From CAVOJY01 sp963696405 (GTDB lineage Bacteria; Chloroflexota; Limnocylindria; Limnocylindrales; CSP1-4), in contig CAVOJY010000005.1 of NCBI GenBank assembly GCA_963696405.1, forward strand, positions 372,001 to 436,000: 64,000 bases of DNA, in the 5' to 3' direction. Of the stretch, positions 33,734 to 42,499 are shown piece by piece (position 1 is the stretch's first letter; every line of letters starts with the position of its first letter). The translations under genes and the position numbers were made by a program. The notes beneath the pieces are model-generated. The model had not been told where the DNA came from and did no database searches. It saw only the letters and a program-made list of their open reading frames with translations.

Positions 33734-35840
33734 ATGCGGCCACACGTCAGCCCGAGGATCCTCGCCCGATGCCCACGGTCACGCCCGGAGCTCGACCGGC
33801 TCGCGGTAGCCACAATCCGCACCCTCTCGATCGACGCGGTGCAGGCCGCGAACAGCGGCCACCCCGGCGCACCGATGGGTGCGGCGCCGATGGCGTATGT
33901 CCTTTGGTCCCGGTTCCTCAGGCATGCTCCGGCCGTCCCCGGCTGGCCGGATCGCGACCGGTTCGTCCTGTCGGCCGGGCACGCCTCCGCGCTCCTCTAC
34001 TCGCTCCTCCACCTGGGCGGCTACGACCTCCCGCTCGACGAGCTGAAGCGCTTCCGCCAGCTCGGGTCGCGGACGCCGGGACACCCGGAGTACGGCGCCG
34101 CCCCGGGAATCGAGGCGACCACCGGACCCCTTGGCCAGGGAATCTCGAGTGCCGTCGGGATGGCCATCGCCGAGCGGCGCCTCGCGGCCGAGTTCAACCG
34201 CCCCGGCCACGAGATCATCGACCACCGGACGTTCGTCCTCTGCTCGGACGGCGACCTCCAGGAGGGCATCTCGGCCGAGGCGGCGAGCCTGGCCGGGCAC
34301 CTGCGCCTGGGCAAGCTCGTCTGCCTCTGGGACGACAACCGCATCCAGCTCGACGGACCCACGTCGATGGCCTGGGACGAGGACGTCCTGGCCCGGTTCG
34401 CCGCGTACGGCTGGAGCACGCAGCCGCGTCGAGGACGGGAACGACCTCGAAGCGATCGAGGCGGCCATCGAGGCGGCGTGCGCGGACGACCGCCCGAGCC
34501 TCATCGCCGTCCGGACGACGATCGCCTACGGCTCGCCGAACAAGCAGGGAAGCTCGAAGGCGCACGGTGCGCCGCTCGGGGCGGACGAGGTGCGCCTGAC
34601 AAAGATCGCGTACGGCTGGGACCCCGACCGCGAGTTCTACGTCCCCGACGAGGTGCGCGCGCACTTCGGGTCGATCGCGGTGCGGGGCGCGGAGCTGGCC
34701 GCGGCATGGGAGGCGCGGATGGCCGCCTACCGGGCCACGTTCCCGGCCGAGGCTGCCGAGGTGGAGCGACGCCTCGCCGGCCGCCTGCCGGAGGGCTGGG
34801 CGACGGGCCTGCCCGCGTACGCGTTCGGAGAAGGCGTCGCGACGCGCCAGGCGTCGCAGGCGGCCATCCAGGCGGCGGCCGCGGCCCTCCCCGAGCTCAT
34901 CGGCGGTGCCGCCGACCTCTCCGAGAGCAACCTCACGGACATCAAGGAGGCGGCCCTCTTCACGGCCGAGGCACCCGGCCGGAACATCCGGTACGGCGTC
35001 CGCGAGCACGCCATGGGGGCGATCGCGAACGGTCTTGCCTACCACGGCGGCTTCATCCCGTTCGCGGGCACGTTCCTGGTCTTCAGCGACTACATGCGCG
35101 GAGCGGTGCGGCTGGCGGCGCTCTCCCGGCTGGGGGTGGTGTACGTGTGGACGCACGACTCGGTCGGCGTGGGCGAGGACGGGCCCACCCACGAGCCCGT
35201 TGAACACGTGGCTGCACTCCGCGCGGTGCCGAACCTCCACGTCATCCGGCCGGGCGACCCGAACGAGGCGGTGGCCGCCTGGCGTGTGGCGATCGAGCGG
35301 CGGGACGGCCCCACAGCGCTCATCCTGAGCCGCCAGAAGCTGCCGGTGGTCCAGGAGAGCCCGGAGGCGGCGCTCGAGGGCGTGCGCCGGGGCGGATACG
35401 TCCTGGCCGATGCCGTGGGCCCGGACGGCTCCCCCGCCGGCCCGGAGGTCATCCTCATCGCCACCGGCTCGGAACTCCAGCTCGCCGTCGCTGCGCGCGC
35501 CGCCCTCCAGGCCGGAGGAACCCGGACGCGCGTCGTGTCCCTCCCCTGCTGGGAACGGTTCGCCGCGCTGCCGGCCCAGGAGCGCGACGCCGTCCTGCCG
35601 CCGGCGGTCACAAACCGAGTGAGCATCGAGGCCGGCGTCTCCCTCGGCTGGGAGCGCTGGGTCGGCCCCGGTGGCGCGATCATGGCCGTCGACACGTTCG
35701 GCCTGTCGGCACCCGGACCGGAGGTCATGGAGGCGTTCGGCTTCACCGGCGGCCGGGTGGTCGAGGTGGCAAGCGGCGTCCTTGAGGGCACCATTCTTGG
35801 CGTCGTGGCGAACGACCCGCACCTGGAGGAACAGCGATGA
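33734..35840 (+). CDS. tkt: transketolase (one frameshift)
   Basis: Thiamine-diphosphate transketolase of the pentose phosphate pathway, about 700 residues. N-terminal TIRTLSIDAVQAANSGHPGAPMG, cofactor motif CSDGDLQEGISAEAASLAGH, GPLGQGISSAVGMA; middle domain GGAADLSESNLTDIK and YGVREHAMGAIANGLAYHGG, HDSVGVGEDGPTHEPVEHVA; C-terminal TGSELQLAVAAR. One inserted C at about 34424 splits the frame between YGWST and RVEDGNDLEAIEAA. The start is uncertain: ATG 33734, or ATG 33769 with GAGGATCC upstream if another base is extra. Its stop overlaps the pgi start (ATGA). Confidence 0.93.
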
Positions 35841-37700
35841 CCGCAGGGCTCCCCGCGGGGTACCGGCTCCCCGACGATCTCGCCGCAAGCGTGGGGTCGG
35901 CGCTCGAGCGGGCCGCGGCCGAACGTTGGGTCGAACGGTGCTGGCAGAAGGATGCCTCCCTCTGGTCGAGCGACCCGGAGGTGCAGGCTCGCATCAGCGC
36001 CCGCCTGGGCTGGCTCCGCGTGCCCGAGGAGTTCCTCGATCACCCGGAAGAGCTGGCGGCGTTCGCCGCCGGCCTGCGCGCCGAGGGCTTCGAGGCCGCC
36101 GTGCTCCTCGGCATGGGCGGGAGCTCGCTGGCTCCGCAGGTGCTGCTCGATGCGTTCGGCACCGCAGAGAGCGGCATGGAGTTCTTCGTCCTCGACTCGA
36201 CCGACCCGGTCGCGGTCGCCCGCGTCCGCGACGCCTGCGACCCGGCGAGGACGCTCTACATCGTCTCCACCAAGTCGGGCTCGACCACCGAGACACTCAG
36301 CTTCCTCGCCTTCTTCTGGGACGTCGTCCACCACCGGGGCGGCGGCCCCGTCGAGGAGCACTTTGCGGCCATCACCGACGCGGGCAAGGGCCTGGAGGCC
36401 ATCCCACACTCCGACGACTTCCGGAGTCTCTTCCTCAACCCGCCCGACGTGGGCGGGCGGTTCAGCGCGCTCACCTACGTGGGGCTGGTGCCGGCGGCCC
36501 TGCTCGAGCTCGATCTTGCCGAGATCCTCGCCCGCGGCGTCAGCACCGCCCAGCGCTGCCGCGAGGACGGCCTTGAGAACCCGGGGCTGGTCCTCGGGCT
36601 CACACTCGGGGCACTCGCTCGCGCGGGGCGCGACAAGCTGACCATCTGGGCGGACCCGTCGATCGAGACGCTCGGGGCATGGATCGAGCAGCTCATCGCC
36701 GAGAGCACGGGCAAGGAAGGCACCGGCATCGTGCCGGTCGATCGAGAGCCGTTCGGCGCGGCCGACCGGTACGGCAACGACCGCGTCTTCGTCCGGTTCC
36801 TGGTTGGGGGCGAGGGCGGCCGGGGGCGACGGAGCCGCACCCGACGACGAGATCGCAGCCGACTCCTCGGCGTGGCGAGCGGAGAGCGACCGTCTCGCCG
36901 ACGAGTTGGAGGGCCTCGGCCACCCGATCATCGACCTGGACGTCCCCGTCCCGGAGGCAATCGGCGCCGAGTTCTTCCGCTGGGAGTTCGCCACGGCGAT
37001 CGCGGGCGTGGTTCTCGGGATCAACCCCTTCGACGAGCCGAACGTGGCCGAGTCGAAGCGCAACACGGAGGAGGCGCTCGACGAGCACCGCCGGCGGCAT
37101 GCGCTGCCCACCCGCCGGGTCCTTGCGGCCGCAGGGCCACTTGCCGTTGTCGGAGATCGCCAGACGGCAGGCGCGAGCGCCTACACATCTGGCCCGGACG
37201 CCGACCGCACGGTTGCCGGTGAGCTTCGCCGCCACCTCGACCGGATCCCGCCGACCGGGTACACCGCGCTCCAGGCATACGTCGCGTCCACACCCGAGCG
37301 CGACGATGCACTCGCCGACATCCGCGCGCTCTTGCGGGATCGAACCGGGAGGCCCGCGACGGCGGGCTACGGCCCGCGCTTCCTCCACTCGACCGGGCAG
37401 CTGCACAAGGGCGGCAGGCCGTCAGGCTGGTTCCTCCAGCTCGTCGCAGGTCACCCGCAGGACCTCGAGATCCACGGGGCGGGCTACGCCTTCGGGACGC
37501 TCATCGAGGCCCAGGCGGAGGGGGACCTCGCCTCGCTCGAGGCGCACGGACTGCCCGTGCTGCGGGTCCACCTCTCGGACGATCCGGACGCGGGGCTGGC
37601 CGCGCTGCGGGTCGCCCTCCAGGCCGCGCTCGACATGGCGAGCGGAGGCACCCGCGGAAACGCCGCCGTCGACGGTTCCGCCCTCGGCGGTGCAGGCTGA
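35837..37700 (+). CDS. pgi: glucose-6-phosphate isomerase, Tal-Pgi type (one frameshift)
   Basis: Phosphoglucose isomerase of about 620 residues, resembling the Pgi half of bifunctional transaldolase/Pgi proteins. Sugar-phosphate-binding motifs GMGGSSLAPQVLLDAFG and VSTKSGSTTETLSFLAFFW, active-site region YVGLVPAALLELD, LGAWIEQLIAESTGKEGTG, then after the break AIAGVVLGINPFDEPNVAESK and the characteristic RFLHSTGQLHKGGRPSGWFLQ. An extra G in the GGGGG run at 36822-36826 causes the frameshift. Start overlaps tkt, and zwf follows directly, so tkt-pgi-zwf form an oxidative pentose phosphate operon. Confidence 0.92.
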
Positions 37701-37716
37701 CGCCGGGAAACCCCTC

Positions 37717-39228
37717 GTGACCGCGTCCCGTCTCCCGGAGCCCGCCACTATCGTCATCTTCGGGGCGACCGGCGACCTGGCGCACCGCAAGGTACTGCCC
37801 GCGCTGTACAACCTGCGCCGGGCCGGGCTCCTCCCGGCCGAGACCGCCATCGTCGGCTTCGCCCGCCGGCCGTACACGGACGCGACCTTCCGCGGGGAGG
37901 CGCGACGCGCGATCGCCGAGCATTCGCGCGTACCCATCGACGCGGCGATCTGGGACGACATGGCGCGCGGCATCTTCTACCAGCGGGGCGACTTCGACGA
38001 CCCGGCTGCCTTCGGGGCGCTCGGGAGGCGGCTCGACTCCATCGGCCAGCGGCGCGGCACGCACGGCAACCGGCTCATGTACCTGGCCACCCCGCCGGCG
38101 GCCTTCACCCCCATCGTCGAGAACCTTGGCAAGGCCGGCCTCGACGTCGAGGGCCGCGGGCGCGGCTGGTCGCGGGTCATCCTGGAGAAGCCGTTCGGCC
38201 GTGACCTCGCCTCGGCGCGGCGCCTCAACCGCGAGGTCGGCCGCGTCTTCCGCGAGTCGCAGTGCTATCGCATCGACCACTACCTGGGCAAGGAGACGGT
38301 CCGCAACGTCCTCGTCTTCCGCTTCGGGAACGGGATCTTCGAGCCGGTGTGGAACCGCCGCTACGTGGACCACGTGCAGATCACGGTGGCCGAATCGATC
38401 GGCGTGGGCACGCGTGGCGCCTTCTACGAGGAGGCGGGGGCCTTGCGGGACATCGTGCAGAACCATGCGATGCAGCTCCTGGGCCTGATAGCCATGGAAC
38501 CGCCGATCGCCTTCGACGCCGAGGACCTGCGGAACGAGAAGCTCCGGATCCTGAAGGCGGTGGAGGACGACTGGACCGAGGAGCGGCTCGCCCGCGATGT
38601 CGTGCGCGGCCAGTACGGGCCCGGGCGCGTGGACGGCGTCGACGTTCCAGGCTATCGGGACGAGGACGGCGTGGCGCCCGATTCCACCACCGAGACGTTC
38701 GTCGCCCTCAAACTCGCCGTCCAGAACTGGCGCTGGGCGGACGTGCCCTTCTACATCCGGACCGGCAAGCGGCTTCCCGAGCGGGTCACCGAGATCGCCG
38801 TGCAGTTCAAGTGCCCGCCGCTCTCGCTCTTCCGGAGCATGCACTCGAACCCCGAGGCGAACCTCCTCGTCATGCGCATCCAACCGGGCGAGGGGATCAT
38901 GCTTCGATTCGAGGCGAAGGTGCCGGGGCTCGGCTTCGACGTCCAGTCGGTGGACATGGACTTCGCCTACGGGTCGTCTTTCGAGGCCGACGCCCCGGAG
39001 GCCTACGAGACGCTCCTCCTCGATGCGCTCCTGGGCGATGCCTCGCTCTTCACGCGGGCGGACGAGGTGGAGACGGCGTGGGGGATCGTGGGCCCGATCG
39101 ACGACGCGTGGGCGGTCGGCGACGCGGCCGGCGGGCCCGGATGTCCAACCTACCGCGCCGGATCCTGGGGCCCCGCGGAGGCCGACCGGCTCATGACCCG
39201 CGATGACCGGAAATGGAGGCGACTGTGA
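37717..39228 (+). CDS. zwf: glucose-6-phosphate dehydrogenase
   Basis: NADP-dependent first enzyme of the oxidative pentose phosphate pathway, 503 residues from GTG 37717 (GTG 37690 would add nine). Cofactor motif IFGATGDLAHRKVLPALYNL, substrate strand VILEKPFGRDLASA, catalytic YRIDHYLGKETVRN, NRRYVDHVQITVAESIGV, QNHAMQLLGLIAMEPP and YIRTGKRLPERVTEI are intact. The frame is uninterrupted. It follows pgi by 16 bases and overlaps the EVE gene by 4. Confidence 0.95.
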   Translation: MTASRLPEPATIVIFGATGDLAHRKVLPALYNLRRAGLLPAETAIVGFARRPYTDATFRGEARRAIAEHSRVPIDAAIWDDMARGIFYQRGDFDDPAAFGALGRRLDSIGQRRGTHGNRLMYLATPPAAFTPIVENLGKAGLDVEGRGRGWSRVILEKPFGRDLASARRLNREVGRVFRESQCYRIDHYLGKETVRNVLVFRFGNGIFEPVWNRRYVDHVQITVAESIGVGTRGAFYEEAGALRDIVQNHAMQLLGLIAMEPPIAFDAEDLRNEKLRILKAVEDDWTEERLARDVVRGQYGPGRVDGVDVPGYRDEDGVAPDSTTETFVALKLAVQNWRWADVPFYIRTGKRLPERVTEIAVQFKCPPLSLFRSMHSNPEANLLVMRIQPGEGIMLRFEAKVPGLGFDVQSVDMDFAYGSSFEADAPEAYETLLLDALLGDASLFTRADEVETAWGIVGPIDDAWAVGDAAGGPGCPTYRAGSWGPAEADRLMTRDDRKWRRL

Positions 39229-39674
39229 CCAACTGGCTGCTCGTCAGCTCTGCCGCCAACTTCGAGAAGAGCCGCGCGCTCGGCTTCACCGCGGCCGCCA
39301 TGAAGAGCCGGCACCGCCGCAAGTGGGAGCGCGTCGAACCGGGCGATCGCGTCCTCTTCTACGTCACCGGCGTCAAGGCCTTCGGCGGCGTCTGCCGCGT
39401 GACCGGCGCACCCTTCGAGTCGCACGACCTCGTCTGGACGTCCGAGGGCAAGCCCGCCGAGGACTACCCCTGGCGCTTCCCGACCGAGCCGGTGGTCGCT
39501 CTGACCCCCGAGCGGTACGTCCCGGCCGAGCCGCTGGCGCGGGAGATGACGTACACGCAGCGCTGGCCCGCGGAGAACTGGACGCTCGCCTTCCAGGGCA
39601 ACGTCCACGAACTGTCCGACGCGGACGCCGACCTGGTCGAGTCGGCGATCCGCCAGGCGGCCGAGGCCGGTTGA
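39225..39674 (+). CDS. EVE/PUA-like domain protein
   Basis: EVE-domain protein of 149 residues, a PUA-related fold that binds modified bases in DNA or RNA. NWLLVSSAANFEKSRALGFT, the aromatic strands WERVEPGDRVLFYVTGVKAFGG and AFQGNVHELSDADADLVE match the family. GTG 39225 overlaps the zwf stop and has GGAGG 5 bases upstream, which I prefer over ATG 39213. Its coupling to zwf is unexpected for this family. It sits four hundred bases from the HMCES gene, another nucleic-acid-damage protein. Confidence 0.82.
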   Translation: MTNWLLVSSAANFEKSRALGFTAAAMKSRHRRKWERVEPGDRVLFYVTGVKAFGGVCRVTGAPFESHDLVWTSEGKPAEDYPWRFPTEPVVALTPERYVPAEPLAREMTYTQRWPAENWTLAFQGNVHELSDADADLVESAIRQAAEAG

Positions 39675-39740
39675 GTCGAGCGAGCCGCCGGCGGTCGTGT
39701 GGCGGCAGCCTCGGGGAGCGTGCCGCGTGCGTCTGGCCGC

Positions 39741-40000
39741 ATGTCGGCGCGCACCAGCCCCATGAGTGGTAGGCGAGTCGCAGGCGGACGTGCGGCCTCG
39801 GCGACCGGTCAGCGCATGGAACGCGGGGTCGAACCGTGCGGGCTCACGCTCGCCGCGGGTCAGTCCTGCGCCGCATGGGCCAGACACCAACCACGTACCG
39901 CCGCGCAAGCCCGCGTAGCACTCATCCTGTTGGTGGTCACCGACCAGCTAACCGGTATGCCCGGCGCGGCTCGCTCGCTACTCACCCTGTTGGTGGCCGC
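39741..40000. repeat. cluster of degenerate ~30-bp repeats
   Basis: The gene-free stretch between the EVE and HMCES genes holds several related units: a plus-strand copy near 39750-39778 (CACCAGCCCCATGAGTGGTAGGCG), minus-strand copies near 39910-39945 and 39965-39998 (CCACCAACAGG.TGAGT), exactly 60 bases apart, and a weaker CACCAACCACG at 39887. They match the copy at 24715-24748. The rest of 39675-40057 shows no supported gene. Confidence 0.45.
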
Positions 40001-40057
40001 CCAGAGGAACCCCCGGGCGCTCCGCGCAGCCCACGAGCAGCGGGCTGATCGGGCCTG

Positions 40058-40748
40058 ATGTGCGGGCGGTTCACCCAGGAGCGACCCAACGCCGAGCTGG
40101 CGGCGCTGTTTGCCGCCGAGCTGCGGGCCGATGATCCGGGCGGGCGGTTCAACGTCGCGCCGACGCAGCGGGCATCGGTCGTGCTCATCGACCCCGACGA
40201 GGGCGGCCGGGTCCTGACCGCCTTCCGCTGGGGGCTCGATTCCTTCCTGGGCAAAGGACGCGCGCATCGGCTCGCGGCTCATCAACGCGCGGGCCGAGAC
40301 CGTGGCAGCAACCCCCGCCTTCCGGGCGAGCTTCCGGCGCCGCCGCTGCCTGGTCCCGGCCGATGGGTTCTACGAATGGCAGCGCCTTCCGGGTAGACGG
40401 CAGCCCTACGCCATCCGCCCGGCCGACGGGACGCCGCTGGCGTTCGCCGGGCTGTGGTCTCCGTGGCGCGACCCGGCGCTTCCGGACCGGCCGGAGCCGC
40501 TTCGCACCTTCACCATCGTGACCACGACCCCGAACGACCTGATGGCGGCGCTGCACAACCGCATGCCGGTGGTGCTGCCCCCGGGGGCCTGGGATCGCTG
40601 GCTGGACCCGGCGCTGGAGGACCCGGCCGAACTGCAGGGGCTTCTCGTCCCCTGCCCGTCGGAGTGGCTCTTCGCGTACCCCATCGCGCCCCTCGTCAAC
40701 AGCGTCCGCAACCAGGGACCCGCGCTCATCGTCCCGCTGGAGGGCTGA
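40058..40748 (+). CDS. yedK: SOS response-associated peptidase HMCES/YedK (one frameshift)
   Basis: Protein that crosslinks to abasic sites in single-stranded DNA through its N-terminal Cys2, about 229 residues. MCGRFTQ start with the catalytic Cys, RFNVAPTQ, the corrected stretch LIPSWAKDARIGSRLINARAET, RCLVPADGFYEWQRL with the active Glu, and TTTPNDLMAALHNRMPVVL with the catalytic His. A single inserted G at about 40238 shifts the frame between TAFRWGL and IPSWAKD. Removing it restores the family consensus exactly. It stands alone between the repeat cluster and the serpin promoter. Confidence 0.92.
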
Positions 40749-40770
40749 GGAGCGCGAGAAGCCTGGTTGT

Positions 40771-40832
40771 CGCCCGCAAGCGTCGACACGCCCGCAAGCT
40801 TCCCTTGACGCGATCTGCAGCTGTGGTATACG
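40771..40832 (+). promoter_or_regulatory. serpin promoter with two upstream 11-bp direct repeats
   Basis: TTGACG (40805-40810) and TATACG (40827-40832) are 16 bases apart. Two identical CGCCCGCAAGC units at 40771-40781 and 40789-40799 end just before the -35, an activator-site position. Initiation 7-10 bases after the -10 falls at or next to ATG 40842, so the message should be leaderless. Confidence 0.6.
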
Positions 40833-40841
40833 GGGCACCTG

Positions 40842-42343
40842 ATGCTCCGCTCGTCGCGAGCCCGCTCCGTCTTCCTCCTGGTGGCCTCGCTCAGCCTCGC
40901 GGTCTCGACGGCCTGCGGAGGTGCGGTCTCGCCAGTCCCGACGGTCACCGTCGCGCCCAGCCCGGCCCCCACGAGCGTACCGAGCCTCCCGCCGACGCCC
41001 ACGCCAGCGCCGACACCGCCACCGACCACGGCTCCCACAACCGCGCCGACCAGCACGCCCGTGGCCCCGACAGCAGCACCGACGGCCTCGCCGGGTGCCG
41101 CGGGCATCGAGTTCGTCGTCGCCGACGTGCCCCGCACCAGTGGGCACCCCGGAAGACGAGGAGGCAGCGGCTGCCGCGGTCAACGCCTTCGGGCTCGACC
41201 TCTACGGACAGATGACGCGGCAGGCGGCGGCACGCGGCAAGAACCTCGTGATCTCGCCGGCAAGCATCGCAGTCGCGCTGGCCATGGCCCGCGCCGGAGC
41301 GCGGGGCGAGACGGCCGCCCAGATGGACGAGGTTCTCAAGGCGGTGGGGTCGGATGAACACGCCGCCTGGATCAGCTCGCTCGACCAGGCGCTCGCCAGG
41401 GTCAGCGGAACCTTCCCAGACTCGACCGGCCAGCGCCACAGCGTGACGCTCAGGACGACGAACGCGGCGTTCGCCCAGCGCGGGATCGAGCTCGTCCCCG
41501 CGTTCCTCGAGGCGCTCGCGTCCCGTTTCGGAGCGGGGCTCCGCCTGGTGGACTACAAGATCGATCCGGAAGCCGCACGTCTGCTCATCGACGGCTGGGT
41601 GGAGAAGCAGACCGAGGGGCGCATTCCGGAGCTCCTGAAGCCCCAGGACGTGGACACCCTGACCCGCCTGGTGCTCGTCAACACGATCTACCTGAAGGCA
41701 CCCTGGAGGCTCCCGTTCGACCCGGAGGACACGAAGCCCGGCACGTTCACACGGGCGGACGGCAGCCGGGTCAAGGTCCCCATGATGTACCTCAAGTCCG
41801 AGACCGGCGGCATTCCGTACCTCCCCTATGCGAAGGGGAGCGGCTGGCGCGCCGTCGAGCTGCCCTACCTGGGCGATTCCCTCGCGATGACGGTCATCGT
41901 TCCCGACGACCTCGCGGCGTTCGAGGCGAAGCTCACGCCGAAGCTGTTCGGCCAGGTGGTCGCGGCGCTCGAGGGGACCGACGTGGAGCTCACCTTCCCG
42001 CGGTTCGGCATCGAGACGGAAGCCGACCTCGGAACGCTGCTTCCGGCGATGGGCATGCCGCTCGCCTTCGACCGGGACCGGGCCGACTTCTTCGGGCATC
42101 CGGATGCCATCGGAGGAGTTTCCCCTCTACATCGCGAAGGTCATCCACCAGGCGAACATCGACGTCGACGAGAAGGGCACGGAGGCGGCCGCCGCCACGG
42201 CCGTCGTGATGGCAACCGGCGGCGGTGCCCCGGAATGGACCGTGTTCAAGGTAGACCGGCCGTTCCTCTTCGCCCTCCGCGACATCGCGACCGGCACGGT
42301 CCTCTTCCTCGGCCGGGTGATGGATCCCTCGGCGGAGAGCTGA
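40842..42343 (+). CDS. serpin-family protease inhibitor lipoprotein (two frameshifts)
   Basis: Serine protease inhibitor of about 500 residues, exported. Lipobox VSTAC (Cys 25) and a Pro/Thr linker to residue 90 precede the serpin fold: NLVISPASIAVALAMARAGA, LVLVNTIYLKAPWRLPFDPE, WRAVELPYLGDSLAMTVIVP, FPLYIAKVIHQANIDVDEKG, and the hinge GTEAAAATAVVM followed by PFLFALRD. The Ala-rich hinge predicts an inhibitory serpin; the loop then has a Gly triplet. One-base insertions near 41140 and 42100 shift the frame. It is followed at once by the A2M gene with its own promoter. Confidence 0.88.
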
Positions 42344-42370
42344 GGGCGCCGCCATGCCGGGCGCAGCCTC

Positions 42371-42399
42371 TTGACCTGCCCGGCAATCGAGCGTATACC
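42371..42399 (+). promoter_or_regulatory. promoter of the A2M-like gene
   Basis: TTGACC (42371-42376) and TATACC (42394-42399) are 17 bases apart. The predicted start near 42406 gives a 94-base leader containing the repeated 61-nt element. Confidence 0.65.
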
Positions 42400-42419
42400 G
42401 GCCGCCTACGGGAGGCACC

Positions 42420-42480
42420 GACGCGCGGCCCACGCCCTGGCCGCCGGGACCGCGCCGAGCCACTGGCGAACCCGACCCGC
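42420..42480 (+). promoter_or_regulatory. 61-nt conserved leader element, copy A
   Basis: Nearly identical (60 of 61 bases) to 55878-55938. It starts 21 bases after the end of the -10 box and ends 19 bases before the A2M ATG. Positions 4-9 (GCGCGG) pair with 31-36 (CCGCGC), and GCC-act-GGC follows at 40-48. The single difference, at position 15, lies in the predicted loop. Does not match a riboswitch class known to me. Confidence 0.55.
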
Positions 42481-42499
42481 CTCGGTAGAGGGCAGGCAG

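Noticed and set aside
39699..40058. A 119-codon plus-strand gene between EVE and HMCES genes
   Set aside because: No SD, no motif, and it consists largely of the degenerate repeats.
42420..42480. Cobalamin or c-di-GMP riboswitch, prompted by GCCACTG and GGGACCGCG
   Set aside because: No B12 box (AGCCAGGAGACC-type), no GNRA tetraloop and receptor arms, and the element is only 61 bases.
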